From Sinohyriopsis cumingii (lineage: Eukaryota; Mollusca; Bivalvia; Unionida; Unionidae), in assembly GCA_028554795.2 (NCBI GenBank), contig CM068825.1, positions 156,479,053 through 156,543,052 of the forward strand: DNA of 64,000 nucleotides, written 5' to 3'. Positions 1 to 17,160 of the stretch are shown one piece after another. The position numbers and the translations under genes are program-made. Below the pieces are notes generated by a model. It worked only from the letters and a program-made list of their open reading frames with translations. It made no database searches and was not told the origin of the DNA. Position 1 is the first letter of the stretch. Every line of letters starts with the position of its first letter.

Positions 1-238
1 ATGGCTTTTATGTATATTTAGTTTTTGTATTTGTTGTTTATATAGTTATTGTTGTCTTATATATATTCGTTTGGCGAGAGAGATTGAAAGAAGTTGATTT
101 TGAATCATTATAAACATGTCTATAATGTACCTCGGAAAGCAATTCTACTTGTGGTCTATTGCATCAACAAATTAGACCGGTAATAAAAGTTTCCTCGTAC
201 ATTTTGGATATTATAGGTTTTCGCTCTAACACTTGCTG

Positions 239-240
<2 letters not shown>

Positions 241-327
<87 letters not shown>
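241..327. repeat. (TA)n microsatellite
   Basis: Uninterrupted TA dinucleotide run. The open frames across it (YIYIYI...) are artefacts of the repeat. Confidence 0.98.
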
Positions 328-330
<3 letters not shown>

Positions 331-465
331 CTTCTCCACATTCGTGTTATAACTGATTTGATAAATAATTTTTACTGAACCCATCCCTAGTACCGATGTC
401 TTAACCATTATCGTAATCTTTGAGATAAATAATATTTCTTTCATACCCAGTCGTCTTTGATGCAT

Positions 466-900
466 TGTCGTAGTACTTTGATGCCTATTCGTAGTACTTT
501 GATGCCCAGTCGAAGTACTTTGATGCCTAGTCGTAATACTTTGATGCCTAGTCGGAGTACTTTAATGCCTAGTTGTACTTTGATGCCTAGTCGTAGTACT
601 TTGATGCACAGTCGTAGTACTTTGATGCACAGTCGGAGTACTTTGATGCCTTGTCGTAGTACTTTGATGCCTAGTTGTAGTACTTTGACGCCTATTCGTA
701 GTATTTTGATGCCCAGTCGGAGTACTTTGATGCCTAGTCGTAATACGTTGATGCACAGTCGGAGTACTTTGACGCCTAGTCAGAGTACTTTGCACAGTCG
801 GAGTACTTTGATGCCTAGTCATAGTACTTTGCACAGTCGGAGTACTTTGATGCCCATCCATACTGCTTTGATTCCCAGTCTTAGTGCTTTGATACCTACT
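466..900. repeat. Minisatellite, about 21-bp unit
   Basis: About twenty imperfect copies of a unit close to AGTCGTAGTACTTTGATGCCT. Some units are shortened or lengthened. Because most units are a multiple of three, long open frames exist on both strands, but their low-complexity products vary only with the repeat and I do not regard them as genes. Confidence 0.93.
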
Positions 901-945
901 CGTAGTTTTTCGATGCGTTATCGATTGGTAGGTCAGTATCTATAA

Positions 946-1936
946 ATTTCTTTCAAACATTGCTTGCATAATGTCAAAATGAATCGGCATAAAAAGTACG
1001 AATAAACAATTTGAGGTCAACTTCGTTCATATTCGGTCAACCTATACTGAGTTTCAAGCTGTAATTCAGTGTAATTCCCAACAGCACTCTCTCACTCCAT
1101 CTCCACGGATTCAACAATCTGCAATTTCTGAAATTCTAACGAAATTGCAGATTTACTAATTGTAAATGGAAGCGGTATGCACGATGTTTATCTGGATCTT
1201 GAAGGTACGGCAAAGCTTGAGTTGCAAGCAAATCCAATGGAATATATTGACTGAACCGAGCTCATGGGTCTGAAGTATTCATCCAGTTTGTGACAGCATC
1301 TCTAAGACTTGATAACATGTTCGAACTAAATCTGAAAACAGATCTTCAAGTCAGACTTGATGGATACCAAAATAGATTCTTTCTAAGCAACGACAGGGGT
1401 AATATATTTCTGGCAGTGACTAAAAACTGTTCGTTGATAATAAAAAAAAACCTAAAAAGCTATCTGAACACTACGTCTCCGCGTAAATCACACATGGGTG
1501 ATGAAAGTATGGGGTCAAATGAATCATTTGGTTCAAAAAGGTTTGAGGATAAACGGTCTAACGTTTATAGGGGAAAAGGGCCGAAACTTAATGTGGTTAA
1601 TTTCGACAAACATAATAGTACTATTATAAGTTTCAGATACAGTCCAACACAGCACATATAGTATTCACTGGCAGCTTTTTAATTACAATCCAACACACAA
1701 AATATTCTATCCAGCAACTGATTGTATATTCTGATCCAAAACACACTCCTATTCCAACTCCCCCACCGCCCATAATCTAGCAACCTTTTTTATTTACCAT
1801 CTAAACCAACCATATAATAACATTTGTATGCGTGTTTATACACCCATACTTACATACTTTCTTACTTACTTACTAACTATACTTACATGCATACGAACAT
1901 AATATCAGACGAGAGGATTCGACGGATAAGAAGGGG

Positions 1937-1939
<3 letters not shown>
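946..1939. other. Intergenic, no recognised gene
   Basis: AT-rich DNA. A 123-codon plus-strand frame at 1290-1661 matches no family I know, has no visible splice or promoter context, and may be chance. Confidence 0.5.
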
Positions 1940-1971
<32 letters not shown>

Positions 1972-2023
1972 TCTACTATCACCCAAGGATAAAAATGGCT
2001 TATAAGCACACTAATATACCCTC

Positions 2024-2100
<77 letters not shown>
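1940..2100. repeat. (CA)n and (TA)n microsatellites
   Basis: A CA run at about 1940-1971 and a TA run at about 2029-2100, separated by unique sequence. Confidence 0.97.
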
Positions 2101-7090
<4,990 letters not shown>

Positions 7091-7093
7091 AAA

Positions 7094-7675
7094 TATTTGA
7101 GTCCGATCGTCCAATGATAAATTAAAATTATCACATCTGGAACAATGAGTCTAATTATCCAATGATACATTAAAATCATCAGATTTTGAACAATGAGTCT
7201 GATTGTCCAATGATAAATTAAAATCATCAGATTTCGAACAATGTGTCTGAATATCCAATGAGAATTTAAAATCATCAGATTTAGAAGAATGAGTCTGATT
7301 ATCCAATGAGAATTTAAAATCATCAGATTTTGAACAATGAGTCTGATTATGCAATGATAATTTAAAATCATCAGATTTCCTACAATGTGTCTGAATATCC
7401 AATGAGAAATTAAAATCACCACAGCTGGAACAATGAGTCTAATTATCCAATGAGATATTAAAATCATCACAGCTGGAACAATGAGTCTAATTATCCAATG
7501 AGAAATTAAAATCAATACAACTGGAACAATGAGTCCAATTATCCAATGAGAAATTAAAATCATCACATCTGAAACAATGAGTCTAGTTATCCAATGAGAA
7601 ATTAAAATCATTACATCTAAAACAATGAGTCTAATTATCCAATGAGAAATTGAAATCATCACAGCTGGAACAATG
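7094..7675. repeat. 48-bp minisatellite, about 12 copies
   Basis: Head-to-tail copies of a unit containing AATGAGTCTAATTATCCAAT and an AAATTAAAATCAT core. The unit length is divisible by three, which explains the 191-codon open frame on the minus strand. There are no unique spacers, so this is not a CRISPR array. Confidence 0.92.
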
Positions 7676-7837
7676 AGAGATGATGCAATGACAAATTAAA
7701 AGCATCATGCTTGGAAGAAAGAATCTGATGATCGAATAAGAAATCAATAGCATCACATTCATTCATTAAATTTCGTTTTCTGAGTTTTATGCTATTGAAC
7801 AACCATGAATTCCCTGTAGATGTTTGTTCTTGTCAAT

Positions 7838-7975
7838 GTGCCATTAGCCTTAGACATCTATGATCATGTAATGGAGAGCACTTTATGTTTCCGGTATCCA
7901 TTAGCCTTAGACATCTATGATCATGTAATGGATGGCACTTTATGTTTCCGATAGCCATTAGCCACATGCATCTGA
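7838..7975. repeat. Short tandem repeat, about 58 bp x 2.3
   Basis: Two near-identical copies of a unit running from CCATTAGCCTTAGACATCTA to CACTTTATGTTTCCG, followed by a partial third. Confidence 0.85.
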
Positions 7976-8182
7976 GGTTGTTTAATAAAGAACATTTTCC
8001 AATTTTGTACCAAAGTGGCTTCATTTCAAACGATTCTCTCATTTCATCGTTAGAAGGTGTTTTAAGTTTACCGTATCAGTTGTATTTCAACAGAGTGAGA
8101 TAGAAATACAGATCTATACGTTTAACAATTTATTTTACATCTTTTCATCGTACATTTTCGACTTCCCTTTATTAATACTATG

Positions 8183-8264
<82 letters not shown>
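8183..8264. repeat. (TA)n microsatellite
   Basis: Uninterrupted TA run. Confidence 0.98.
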
Positions 8265-9239
8265 TCTTTGTAAAATTTAGCATGAATCATTCAAATATTT
8301 TTACGTATACAGTCCAACATTTTTACCTTTAAATGAGCACAAATGTAATTTTGCCTTAGAGAAAGTTATAAAACGTTTGGGTTTTTCTCACTCATTGCTT
8401 GCCCTGCTCTTCTGGCCTGTAACTCCGCTTAATTATTTCTTAATATTACTTAAATATCAAGATGATTGAACATTTTAATCTTTGTCTTGGCTTCCACTGA
8501 TATGTAATAATCATCAAGCACGAACTTCAAAGTCTTAGCTCGATCGCGTTTACGGAGCAGATGAATATTATTCCAAGCACCCAAGGCAGTTCGCCTCTCA
8601 TTTGTAACGTTTTAATACAAGCCATAAGACGAATGTCAGTTGCTGGGATCTGCTATACGCTATCTTCAATGATTTGTAGAGAAGAAAAAAGGTTATTTGT
8701 TTATTCAAAATATAGGACTGTCAGATAGCAGTTTATCTTGTAATAACGTTATTAAGTTCCGTCGCTTCCAAATTAATTGGAATGTTGTTCCAGACGTGAA
8801 GGCACAGCCATACATTTAGCCCGAATTGATAATATATCTGTTGTGAAGCTGAAGTTCACATATCCGTTAAGAGCCCTCCCATGAACACATCCCGCTGCTG
8901 TTTATAATTAGAAGGTACGTTTTGGTGTCCGATCATCCGGGCCTTCATTTAACATTCACCCTATTCTTGTAAATAATTTAACATCTGAAACCTAATTACT
9001 CCCCACCCCCACCCCCCCCCCCAAAAAAAATTCTGATTCATGTGTTTTGTTCCCGAGATAGTCGTTTAATATCGATATCATCATTTTTTATGTTTATGTT
9101 TTAGTTTGATTAAAAACAAAGAAGCACACGATAGCATCAGTTTCTCACTGGCTATATTAATCAAAATTTAGAATTCGCCTTAAACAACAACCTGCATCCA
9201 GTGGACACCACCAAGGACAACACCAAAAATAAATGTTCC
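8265..9239. other. Intergenic, nothing recognised
   Basis: No long frame or repeat family recognised. A poly-C/A tract lies near 9001-9030. Confidence 0.5.
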
Positions 9240-9299
9240 AGATCTTTAATTGAGTGAGTGTAGGTACCGTTCCCACCCAACAAAACAAGTCAAATAAAA

Positions 9300-9480
9300 A
9301 ATAAAATACACATTAGACATGAGCGCGTGCTGCGTCTATTCCCGCTCGTGCCGACCTAAGTTCAGCTAGCATGAAACATATTTCTCCAGCTGACGGCTAA
9401 ACTTATCAGCACTCTTTAAGGGCATAAAAGCCCTGGGGGGATGAGGCACTGTTTCCTTCCCCCAGAAACAATTATCAGGC
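9300..9480 (+). repeat. SINE-like dispersed repeat, copy 1 of 3
   Basis: The block ending in GGGGGGATGAGGCACTGTTT then CCTTCCCCC, preceded by a B-box-like stretch (CGTCTATTCCCGC), is clearly related in inverted orientation to the modules at 49745-50220 and 50870-51293. The three share the same order of a B-box-like site, a TTTATGC(A/C) stretch and the GGAAGGAAA box. Best read as a tRNA-derived SINE; the 5' limit is not clear. Confidence 0.5.
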
Positions 9481-9544
9481 TGCGGTGCGGTCATAAATCA
9501 GCGGCACATGTACCTATGTACGCACACCACTTTAATTTAAGCAA

Positions 9545-10450
9545 GCAAGCAAGCTATTTACATGCATTAATTGCGGGCGTGAAGGAAAACATCACCCAGA
9601 TTTGGTATGGGAAGTGACTGAAAAGGAAATGTACTTTACAGATTCTATGAAAAATAAATTGTGCGAGAGTGACAGATAGAGAGGGTCAGATAAAATGAAA
9701 GGCATCTCAAACCATTTTTTTAAAATAAAGAAATGTAAATTAACCAACACCATTTGCTCAACATCAACATTTTCTGTAGTAAGTCCGGCTCAGTGAAACG
9801 TGAACAGTTAAATGAAAAATAAAGATTTGTACAGGCTCTGCTCTTCATAAACGATATATTTTGAATGTTCCCATCATCTATAACAGTATTTGTCATCGAC
9901 AGACACTAGGTTCTGAAGTAAGCGAAACAGTTAGCCATTATGATCACTAAATTAAATTTAAATGTTTGCATTGTTTCGAAAGAAATCACGTCCAAAACAA
10001 GTCATTAAATGTTCTAACTGGAAACCAATGCAAAACTAATAAAAACAGACGCAATATTGTTCACACTGATTAGATCTTTGTAAGCTCATATTGTTCAGTG
10101 TGTTGGTACAACGCTTCTTCTCATAAAGTCTCCGATATCGTCTTCGATATCGTCTTCGATAGGATTTAATTCATAGGAATAACAAATTCCACACTGGAAA
10201 ATCAACGGCTACCCAGTAGATTACTGGTCCATGTCGTATGTGCTGATGAAATAAGCTCAAATATATTTAGAATGTTCACGAGGAAGTACCTTTCAAGCAT
10301 AGACCATTCGATTCCAGGGAGTTCTATACGACCCGTGGATCAGGACGCAATGGCTTGCCAATAAATTCATTTTCAGAGTCGATAAAACGCAATGATTTTG
10401 CACTTGACTTCTTCTTTCAAGATGTCTGCCAAATAAGTAGATTACCCGGA
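9545..10450 (-). pseudogene. Eroded Polinton fragment (protease and neighbour)
   Basis: The stretch at about 10000-10260 aligns by eye with the adenain-like protease of copies 1 and 2 (for example CATTAAATGTTCTAA, CTTCTTCTCATAAAGTC, GATATCGTCTTCGATA). About 10385-10435 matches the 3' end of the Cys/His gene that lies just upstream of the protease (CTTTCAAGATGTCTGCCAAA). At 9571-9598 is a copy of the accessory-gene promoter motif, 432 bp before a protease anchor that sits about 450 bp after the same motif in copy 1. Order, strand and spacing therefore match an ancient third insertion. Reading frames are destroyed. Confidence 0.75.
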
Positions 10451-11071
10451 AGGATTAGAATCCTGCTGCAAGCTTCAGTGCCTCGGTTTTCCAAGAGAGT
10501 CAATAGGGAGATTAAATGGTCGCTCAAATAATTATTTCACATTTTAAGATCTTTATCTTTTTCAAAGATTCGTCCAAAAAAGTATTCAACTTTTCTTTTT
10601 GACTTATCATGAAAACATGGTATTGCTTTTAACTTCGATGATCAATTTGGCAATAAGAACAATTTAATTAGTTCGAGGTATGATACCTTCACCCGAAATC
10701 CGAGCAAAATATGAGACTAAGTGTTAATCTTAGTGTTGGCGATCTAGTCATCACCAATTGTTTATTTTAGTTTTGTGTCCCTTCTCCACTTTGTCATTTA
10801 GCTAGTGACTGCTGTTGTTTAATGTCCTGGATTGAGTGTTTTCATATATGTATATTGTTTTGAGTTCTATGTTGTTTTAATCATATATTATTTCTTCACT
10901 CAGGCTGTTGATTTCAAGAGTATTATAGAAGATCAAATTCATGGAATTCGAGAGGCGACTACAAACTACTAAATTGTCTCATTCAAGAACTATCTTCATC
11001 AATAATAGACCGCCATTTGCTTTAGTGTTATAGAGAATCATATTCACGGTCAAGTTACAAAAGATTTTTTT
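10451..11071. other. Intergenic, nothing firm
   Basis: May hold further unrecognisable remains of the Polinton fragment to its left. No gene seen. Confidence 0.4.
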
Positions 11072-11306
11072 GGGGCCCCGAGTAGCCGAGTGGTCTAAAG
11101 CGCTCTCCGTTACGGATCACTGCCATCTCACCTCTGTCTGCGCCTGTTCGAGTCTCGGATTCAGCCAATGTGGGTGTGTTTGAAAGCTTGCCAGTAGCTT
11201 CTCGTGGGTCGGTGGTTCTTTCCGTGGTTTTCCTCGTTTCTTCCTCCACCATTAATATGTATAGCCTATAGTGTGCTGAAAATGGCGTTAAACCCTACAA
11301 CAACAC
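11072..11306 (+). repeat. tRNA-derived SINE
   Basis: The head shows an A box (TAGCCGAGTGG at about 11083) and a B box (TGTTCGAGTCTCG at about 11146), as in a Leu/Ser-type tRNA. It is followed by a conserved central block (GGTCGGTGGTTCTTTCCGTG) and a tail ending GGCGTTAAACCCTACAACAAC. This head-core-tail layout is that of metazoan tRNA SINEs, and GGCGTTAAACCC-type tails are familiar in molluscs. It lacks the fold and length of a functional tRNA. Confidence 0.8.
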
Positions 11307-14300
11307 TTTTTTAAATGTTATAGTTGTATTTTGACATTTATATATGCAAGTACAACCAAAGCTATGCAAGGTTTTGTTTATTTGAAAATATATGCGATCA
11401 CGTGGCATTGAGTGTTCCATACAATGGTGGCATACCTTGATTTCTAGCTATGGAGTATATTATCTATTCAGCAACATGTTTTGTTTGTTGTCGTTTTAGT
11501 TAATGACTGTATTTCTCATTACAGTATTAGTTTAAAACTTATTGTACTAATAAATTTAGTAGATAAATTATGATTTCATATTATTAGAACGGATAGTTAT
11601 AAAATGAATTTCATGTTTTCTTTGAATAGTAAAGTTGTGTCGGGGAAATAATGGATAGAGTTATATTTAAATTAATTGACAATAATTTGAATTAAAGCAA
11701 TTTCTTTTATTAATATCAGTCTGGGAAATCTCTAGAAATCCTTACGTATCTTACACCTTCAAAGTTTGGAACATTCTGCCAGTATAATATGAAACAGATT
11801 ATTTAATATTAAAATGTAAATTTTTACCTACACTAAATCAATCCCCACTATATTATTATACTGGTAACAGGAAGTCATCAATTATTTTTACTTGGTTAAG
11901 AAACGACTGCAGTGAATTAAATCTGCTCTATTTTCAAGTTGTCTTCAAGTTGATTTATGTTGTCTTCAAGTTGTCTTCAATTCAAGTTGTCTTCATGTTG
12001 TCTTCAAGTTGTCTTCAAGTTGTCTTCAGTTCAAGTTGTCTTCAAGTTGTCTTGCTGATAGCTTATTGTGCACATGTAAATAGGAACATGAGACTGCCTA
12101 CTTTATTTTAGTTGTGAGTAGTATGTAGTGCAAAGAATGAGACTACCGCATTGTTTAGGCAAAGTAGTCATCCCAAATAGTACATGGATTGCTGTTTGGA
12201 TCAGCAGAGCTATCAAATGAACTAAACACTCGCATCTTTTAAATTTCCACACTTATATTAAAGATAAGAATTTCAATAAGACAAATTGTCTACTGGCATG
12301 GTCGCTGTCCGATTTATCAGTCTTTCGTTAATTTAGTTGTTATACACTTATTTTGTATTACCTTTTCAACTGCAATGCAGTTTGCGATATTCATTTGCAT
12401 TAATGCAATGTATATCTGATCCACAAATAAGTATATACACGTACTCCTAGACTTTGCCACTTTTCATGTACCTAAGGGTGTATTTGGGTGAAGGCTGTTG
12501 CTAAGTTTTGAGACTCGTAGCCCGACTCGTGTGTTGTAAATAGGGCGATAAAATATGTTTGAAACCGAATAGTGAAACATTATTTGAAACCTAGATCTAT
12601 ACATTTTCCAATGTCAGATAGTCATAAATATACCTCACTCAAAAATACTGTTATTGGAAGTAGTGTTAACAAACATTCAGCAATACATGTATAAAAGAAA
12701 ACAAAGAGTACTGCAAAAGAAGCCACAAGATAGACGGATGAAAATATATGCATGGTAAAGAATACATTACAAAAAATACGAAACTTTGAAGAAACAGAAT
12801 AGACAGCACTATAACGATTAGGTGAGACAAAGATATCACAACGGCACAAACCACAGGACATATATTTTACAAAGAAAGAGAGTTTTATTTGTGTTAAGGT
12901 GCAACATTCAATCAGACACTTCCTTACCATCTTATTTGGATTTCAGACTCAAGTAAATCCGCTCCGTTTTTAACCCTCACTTGGCGTTTTGATCACTTGT
13001 TATCTCCGTTGATGATGACGATCAGTGTTAACATTTATACTATGTTACATTGTTGAGATCTAAGCTGTTATTGTTTGTATTATCATCTTGTTCACCAGGT
13101 AGCGAAACTGCTCATTCATGCAACAGTTCATGTTCAAATGGCTCACTCAGGCAACCGGTAACATATCTAGAGGTAAACACAAAACAGGCAAATAGATTAA
13201 CTAACTTTGGAACATTTTCAAATGTTAGGTTCCAGAAGGAACGTCCGCAATAATTAATGTTACCCAGTTTAAATGAATGTGTCAAACATTTATTTCAGGC
13301 TCTACTCTTTTCCTGTTAATATTAGTCACTGTATCTGATATTTCTGAGTTTGAATGTAGCAAATATTTGTCAATGTCCCAATGAAATAGAGCAAGCAATT
13401 CAGTTCAATGAAAAAACTTTTGCTAATGATTTTAATCGAAATCTATCACATTAAATGAAGATTCTGTACCTATCGCAAATACGCGTCTTGCACACACAAA
13501 AACCGATCCGCTCTTTAATGTTTTACACATTCAAATGCGATTTGAATTGATTTATTTCACTGTTTCATTTCCTTCACTGTTATGCTATTTTAATTGTGTT
13601 GATTTTGCACACTCTGTACATATCTAGAATAGTGTATTTCATTTTCATTGATCTTTTCAGTAGTTCGCTGCTGTATTTGTAACAATTTACAACTGCCCGT
13701 ATTTCTGATACTCACTTTTGAACGACTAAACTGTTCGATAGCGATGTATTTTGTTTATAATGTTTTACTTGAAGTTGCCAAATGAAAGTTCTTCGTCATA
13801 CCTATGTTATCGTCTAGCACCCGTTGTCTGTAAACATTTAAAGTTTTCAAGATCCTAATTATATTATTCATGTTTGCAGGAACGAAATTTTGACTTAGTC
13901 CACTCTGTCATTCTGTCCCTACATAAGTTGAACAATCTGACCGTTTGTCCGATGCAAGTTGCAGAAAAAAATACTCAGTGTAGATATATTGAATTTGTTA
14001 GGAATATTTAAACCCATATGTTGATACACTGGTGCAGTTTTAAAACAATCACTATAGTTTTAATTTTGTATTCACATTCATGAAATTTCCACACATGATT
14101 AAGCAAACATTACGTGCGTTTTAGAAATGAAATCTAATACGAATATTCGTATTATATATTGATTACCCGTTTAGTTTGTAACATCATTCAGCTTTTTAAA
14201 ATAATGATAACATTTTGAACCTTGAAATCTTTATGAAATGTTTGCCATCACAAATAAATAAAGAAAAACCAGCTAAGGTAGGAAATTTAAAGTTGGTAGG

Positions 14301-15509
14301 CATAGTTCTACTTATAAGATGATGGTATAATTTGTTTCAACTGGTTTACAACTGTACATATTTCTTACGATTCGTTTGTTTAGCCTTCAAGATGTTTTCA
14401 ACTTTATATATGCCAGCCTGTTTGCTATGAAGACATATTACTTGTTGGTAAAGCATGCTGCTATATTCTCAACCTTCAATCTTTTGAGTTTTCGAAAAAA
14501 TAGGATCACCTAAAATGCCTTGCCTGATTTTAAATACTTCCTCCGGAAAGTCAATAAGCTAGCCACTTGTATAGATTGTGCTGTATTTGCAATTTCCATA
14601 TGTTTCACCTTTTTTAGTTTGGTGCTCTAATGTGTTAGTTGTCAGGCAACCGAATAGGTTGCCCAACACTTTTCAGTTGTTTTCTTTTATAAGTACCATT
14701 AAAACTACAATCAACTTTGGCTATATCATTAACCACTTTTCTGATCTCATTTTTAGAGAGATGCTTCCACATGGTTGTCTCGGAATTATGTTAAACGTTT
14801 TCAGTACAGATTCATAATTTTCTTGGTAAGTTAAAATGCATTCAGCGTTTATCTTTCCAGCAGATCCAGAGCCTTTCTATGATAGCATTGTTTCTTTTCA
14901 TCCAACTGTCTTTTCACATTTGCGTTTTCTAAAGTTTCCCTTAAAGTTTCCTTGATAATGTTCATCCCAAGCGTGTTCTGAAAAAAAAAAATGTTTTCTC
15001 TCTGTGAAATTGTCTTTTTTCCTATTATTGTCTTTTTCGTCATTCACGTTCGTGGTATTAATGTCCGCTTTCAACGAGTCATTCCCGTGACATACACAAA
15101 TTCTTGCTGTGTTATTTTTTGTTTCGCGCTGGATTGTGCGATATGTAAGCAGAGTGTGCAGTTTACCATTTGTCAGTTTATTGTATTTTATTTATTTTGT
15201 CCTATATAAGTTGTTACCACAGTTATTGATATTTGTTTAAGAAACCACAATCAATCAGAATCATAGAAATTATGTTATAAACTTTGACATCCATTTAAAC
15301 GAGCTAAAACTATCTACTAGAGAATACTTGTGCTTGATACGTTGTCTTTGGGCACTAATGACAACTCATCTGGATGACTGTAAAACCAAGTCAGTTTTAA
15401 ATTTATGCAATCTGCAACAGCTTGTTCAATCTTTACAAATAAATGAATAATTTGATACTGTTTTTGTGTTCTACCATTCTTAAGAGTGAAACTACACTAC
15501 CTATGCAGA
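11307..15509. other. Intergenic, no recognised gene
   Basis: Short frames only, for example 12622-12930 minus (hydrophobic) and 14578-14817 plus. None has a recognisable domain. The stretch just left of 15510 supplies the last codons and stop of the host exon that copy 1 interrupts. Confidence 0.5.
11936..12053. repeat. 11-bp tandem repeat
   Basis: Irregular copies of CAAGTTGTCTT with occasional insertions. Confidence 0.85.
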
Positions 15510-15515
15510 ATCACC
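15510..15515. other. Left target site duplication
   Basis: ATCACC directly outside the left end of copy 1; the same six bases occur at 33219-33224. Six bases is the size made by Polinton integrases. Confidence 0.9.
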
Positions 15516-15945
15516 AGTAGTAAATGGGGGCACCCTAGCCTCAATGGGAATTAGCATGACAGACAGGGTCCCGGCACTCTAGCCTCAATGGAAATTTAAC
15601 ATGGGGAATACAAGCCCGGCACTCTAGCCTCAAGGGGAATTGAACATGGGAAAAAGTCTTGGGCAACTCTAGCCTCAATGGGAATTACCATTACAGGACC
15701 CCATGGGACAATCTGGGGACTATGTAAATTTAACATGGGAATAGATTGTGGGTCTGTTGAGCGACAAAATGGAACAGGGTCATGACCCTATTTTAATAAG
15801 GTCCCGACCTGAGGGGTCTATGGAAAGGGAACAGGGGAGAGGGATAGAACACACACACACATATATTAAATAAAAAAAGGGATAGGCAATTGAAAGTCGA
15901 TCTCTTTTCGAGAAATGTGGGTGGCCCTGAAAAGGGCCTATGGTT
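15516..15945. repeat. Left terminal inverted repeat of copy 1
   Basis: Matches the reverse complement of about 32790-33218 over its length. It contains four imperfect internal repeats of a CTCTAGCCTCAATGGGAATT unit. The inner part carries the histone-type 3' end of the first accessory gene. Confidence 0.92.
15897..15940 (-). terminator. Histone-type 3' end signal 1
   Basis: On the minus strand 15938-15923 reads GGCCCTTTTCAGGGCC, a 6-bp stem with TTTC loop, followed by ACCCA and then the HDE-like box CTCGAAAAGAGATCGA. It begins 26 nt after the stop of the 194-aa gene. This is the arrangement of replication-dependent histone mRNA ends (SLBP site plus U7 site). Confidence 0.85.
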
Positions 15946-15964
15946 TCATCATCATCTTCTTCTT

Positions 15965-16549
15965 TTATTTCCTCCACTTCTGTAGCCATCTTCTAACTTT
16001 TGCCATTATTCCTGTCTTCTTCTTTATGTCTGATTCTGGCATCCAGTCAGGATGACCTATCGATCGGAATTTCTCCTGTATTCGTATCCAGTTATTGTTG
16101 AGTTTCTCAAAGCTTTCTTTTCTCTTTCTATTTTCTTCTTCTCTTCTTTCCTTAGTCCACTTTTCTTTGATGTTCTTTACCTCTTCCGTCATCACTTTCC
16201 TCATTACTTCTTCCGTTTTTGTCAGCTGGTCGAACCCCCATTTTACGTATCGCCACTCCGTCCAATTCAATATCATTTCTAAGAAGCACCTGACTTCGAT
16301 GACATTTTCAAGTGCTTCCTTTAAACTTCCCACTCTTACATAAAGCGGGTCAATCAATCCTCTCAATCTCTTTTCCTCTTCTTCCATCATTCCTTTTATT
16401 ATCTTCTTTGCTTCCTTCGGAGTATTAAAACAGTCAAGACACTTTTCTAACTTGAATTCTTTCTCTATCTTTTCCATGACAAATGTGACATCTACTATCC
16501 AATAATAAATACCTATCAAATGATTCAGTAACGCTGTTGCTACCACCAT
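15965..16549 (-). CDS. Accessory protein A, charged helical (194 aa)
   Basis: I do not recognise a family. The protein starts with a hydrophobic patch (ALLNHLIGIYYWIVDVTFVM), then is rich in Glu, Lys and Arg with a predicted coiled-coil stretch at about residues 125-165 (KEKWTKERREEENRKRKE). It is related to the 187-aa protein at 51667-52230 in copy 2, with shared GLI(D/N)P.YV.VG.LKEA and HPDWMPE motifs. The two are much less alike than the capsid genes of the same elements. The gene ends in a histone-type stem-loop and has a TATA box at 16601-16607 with the conserved accessory promoter motif just upstream. The frame is intact. Confidence 0.8.
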   Translation of the reverse strand: MVVATALLNHLIGIYYWIVDVTFVMEKIEKEFKLEKCLDCFNTPKEAKKIIKGMMEEEEKRLRGLIDPLYVRVGSLKEALENVIEVRCFLEMILNWTEWRYVKWGFDQLTKTEEVMRKVMTEEVKNIKEKWTKERREEENRKRKESFEKLNNNWIRIQEKFRSIGHPDWMPESDIKKKTGIMAKVRRWLQKWRK

Positions 16550-16596
16550 TTTCTTTGTCTTTATTCCGTGGAATGGGTTTTAATGGCTAACACTGT

Positions 16597-16705
16597 TAGC
16601 TTTATAGTTAAAGCGCGCAAGTGATGGAAAACAGCCCCTAAAACAAAATTGATATTACCTAGATTATCACTTAAAACGCGTGGACGTGAAGGAAAACATC
16701 CCATA
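16597..16705 (-). promoter_or_regulatory. Promoter of accessory gene A
   Basis: On the minus strand there is a CTATAAAG TATA box (about 16601-16608). Upstream lie two copies of the motif GGG(A)TGTTTTCC...CACGTCC(G)CGC (plus-strand 16611-16638 and 16675-16702) flanking a GATAATCTAGGTAATATC block (about 16649-16668). The same three blocks recur before the accessory genes of copy 2. Confidence 0.7.
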
Positions 16706-17000
16706 CTTTTCTCATTTCATATGATCTACTATCCACATACGTGAAGCAGCAATTAACAAACCCAAAATCTACTATTCACACACGCAAAACATTAAAATGA
16801 AACCCCAAATTTACTATCCACACACGCAAAGCATTAAAATTAAACCCAAAACTACTATTCACACAAACGTACGTGAGCGCTTACAAATAAACACACACAC
16901 ACACACACTATAAAAAAAAGAGTCAGTGTTTATATTCACACTACTCTATATACACACACATTGGCAAATCGATTACTATTTCTTTTCTAAAGGTTTGGGT
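16706..17000. other. Spacer between accessory units A and B
   Basis: No gene. Holds AC-rich repeats of an ACTATCCACACACGCAAAGCA type and a GAGTCAGTGTTTATATTCAC block that recurs at about 17433, 52548 and 53460, always just beyond an HDE-like box. The HDE-like box of signal 2 (AGAAAAGAAAT on the minus strand) lies at about 16978-16988. Confidence 0.6.
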
Positions 17001-17016
17001 AGCCCTGAAAAGGGCT
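17001..17016 (-). terminator. Histone-type 3' end signal 2 (orphan)
   Basis: Minus strand AGCCCTTTTCAGGGCT followed by ACCCA, with a purine-rich box about 12 nt beyond. In copy 2 the equivalent signal (52626-52641) follows an intact 126-aa gene. Here that gene is gone; only a short match to its 3' flank remains (CCTGGTTAATG at about 17037). Confidence 0.82.
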
Positions 17017-17160
17017 GTTTTTTAACTCCATGGCACCTGGTTAATGATGGCACCTTCCAGGCCTGGCACCACACACACACCTTCTTCCCCAGTCTTTTTT
17101 CACTCTTTTTTGGGGGAGAGCAGAGGCGGGATAAGTGGCTTCAGAAAACAAAATTGATCT
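17017..17160 (-). pseudogene. Remnant of deleted accessory gene B
   Basis: Between the orphan stem-loop and the next promoter module there is no room for the 126-aa gene seen at 52680-53060. The sequence just inside the stem-loop still resembles copy 2, so the coding region was lost by internal deletion. Confidence 0.55.

Noticed and set aside
457..945. 162-codon and 99-codon open frames on both strands
   Set aside because: They are products of a tandem repeat whose unit is mostly a multiple of three; there is no coding signature apart from the repeat.
7094..7675. Regular 48-bp repeats that could suggest a CRISPR array
   Set aside because: The units are contiguous and vary along their length with no unique spacers, and the DNA is clearly animal. 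It is a minisatellite.
11075..11170. Functional tRNA gene
   Set aside because: A and B boxes are present, but the cloverleaf is imperfect and the sequence continues into a SINE core and tail.
15517..15780. CTCTAGCCTCAATGGGAATT repeats as a separate satellite
   Set aside because: The same repeats occur inverted at the right end; they are part of the terminal inverted repeat.
15897..15940. Rho-independent bacterial terminators as an explanation for the hairpins
   Set aside because: The loop is always TTTC, ACCCA or a one-base variant follows, a purine box follows at fixed distance, and the host is an animal; no T-run follows the stem.
15780..15989. 69-codon frame crossing the stem-loop at 15923
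   Set aside because: It would need to be translated through a 3' processing signal and overlaps the TIR; it looks like chance.
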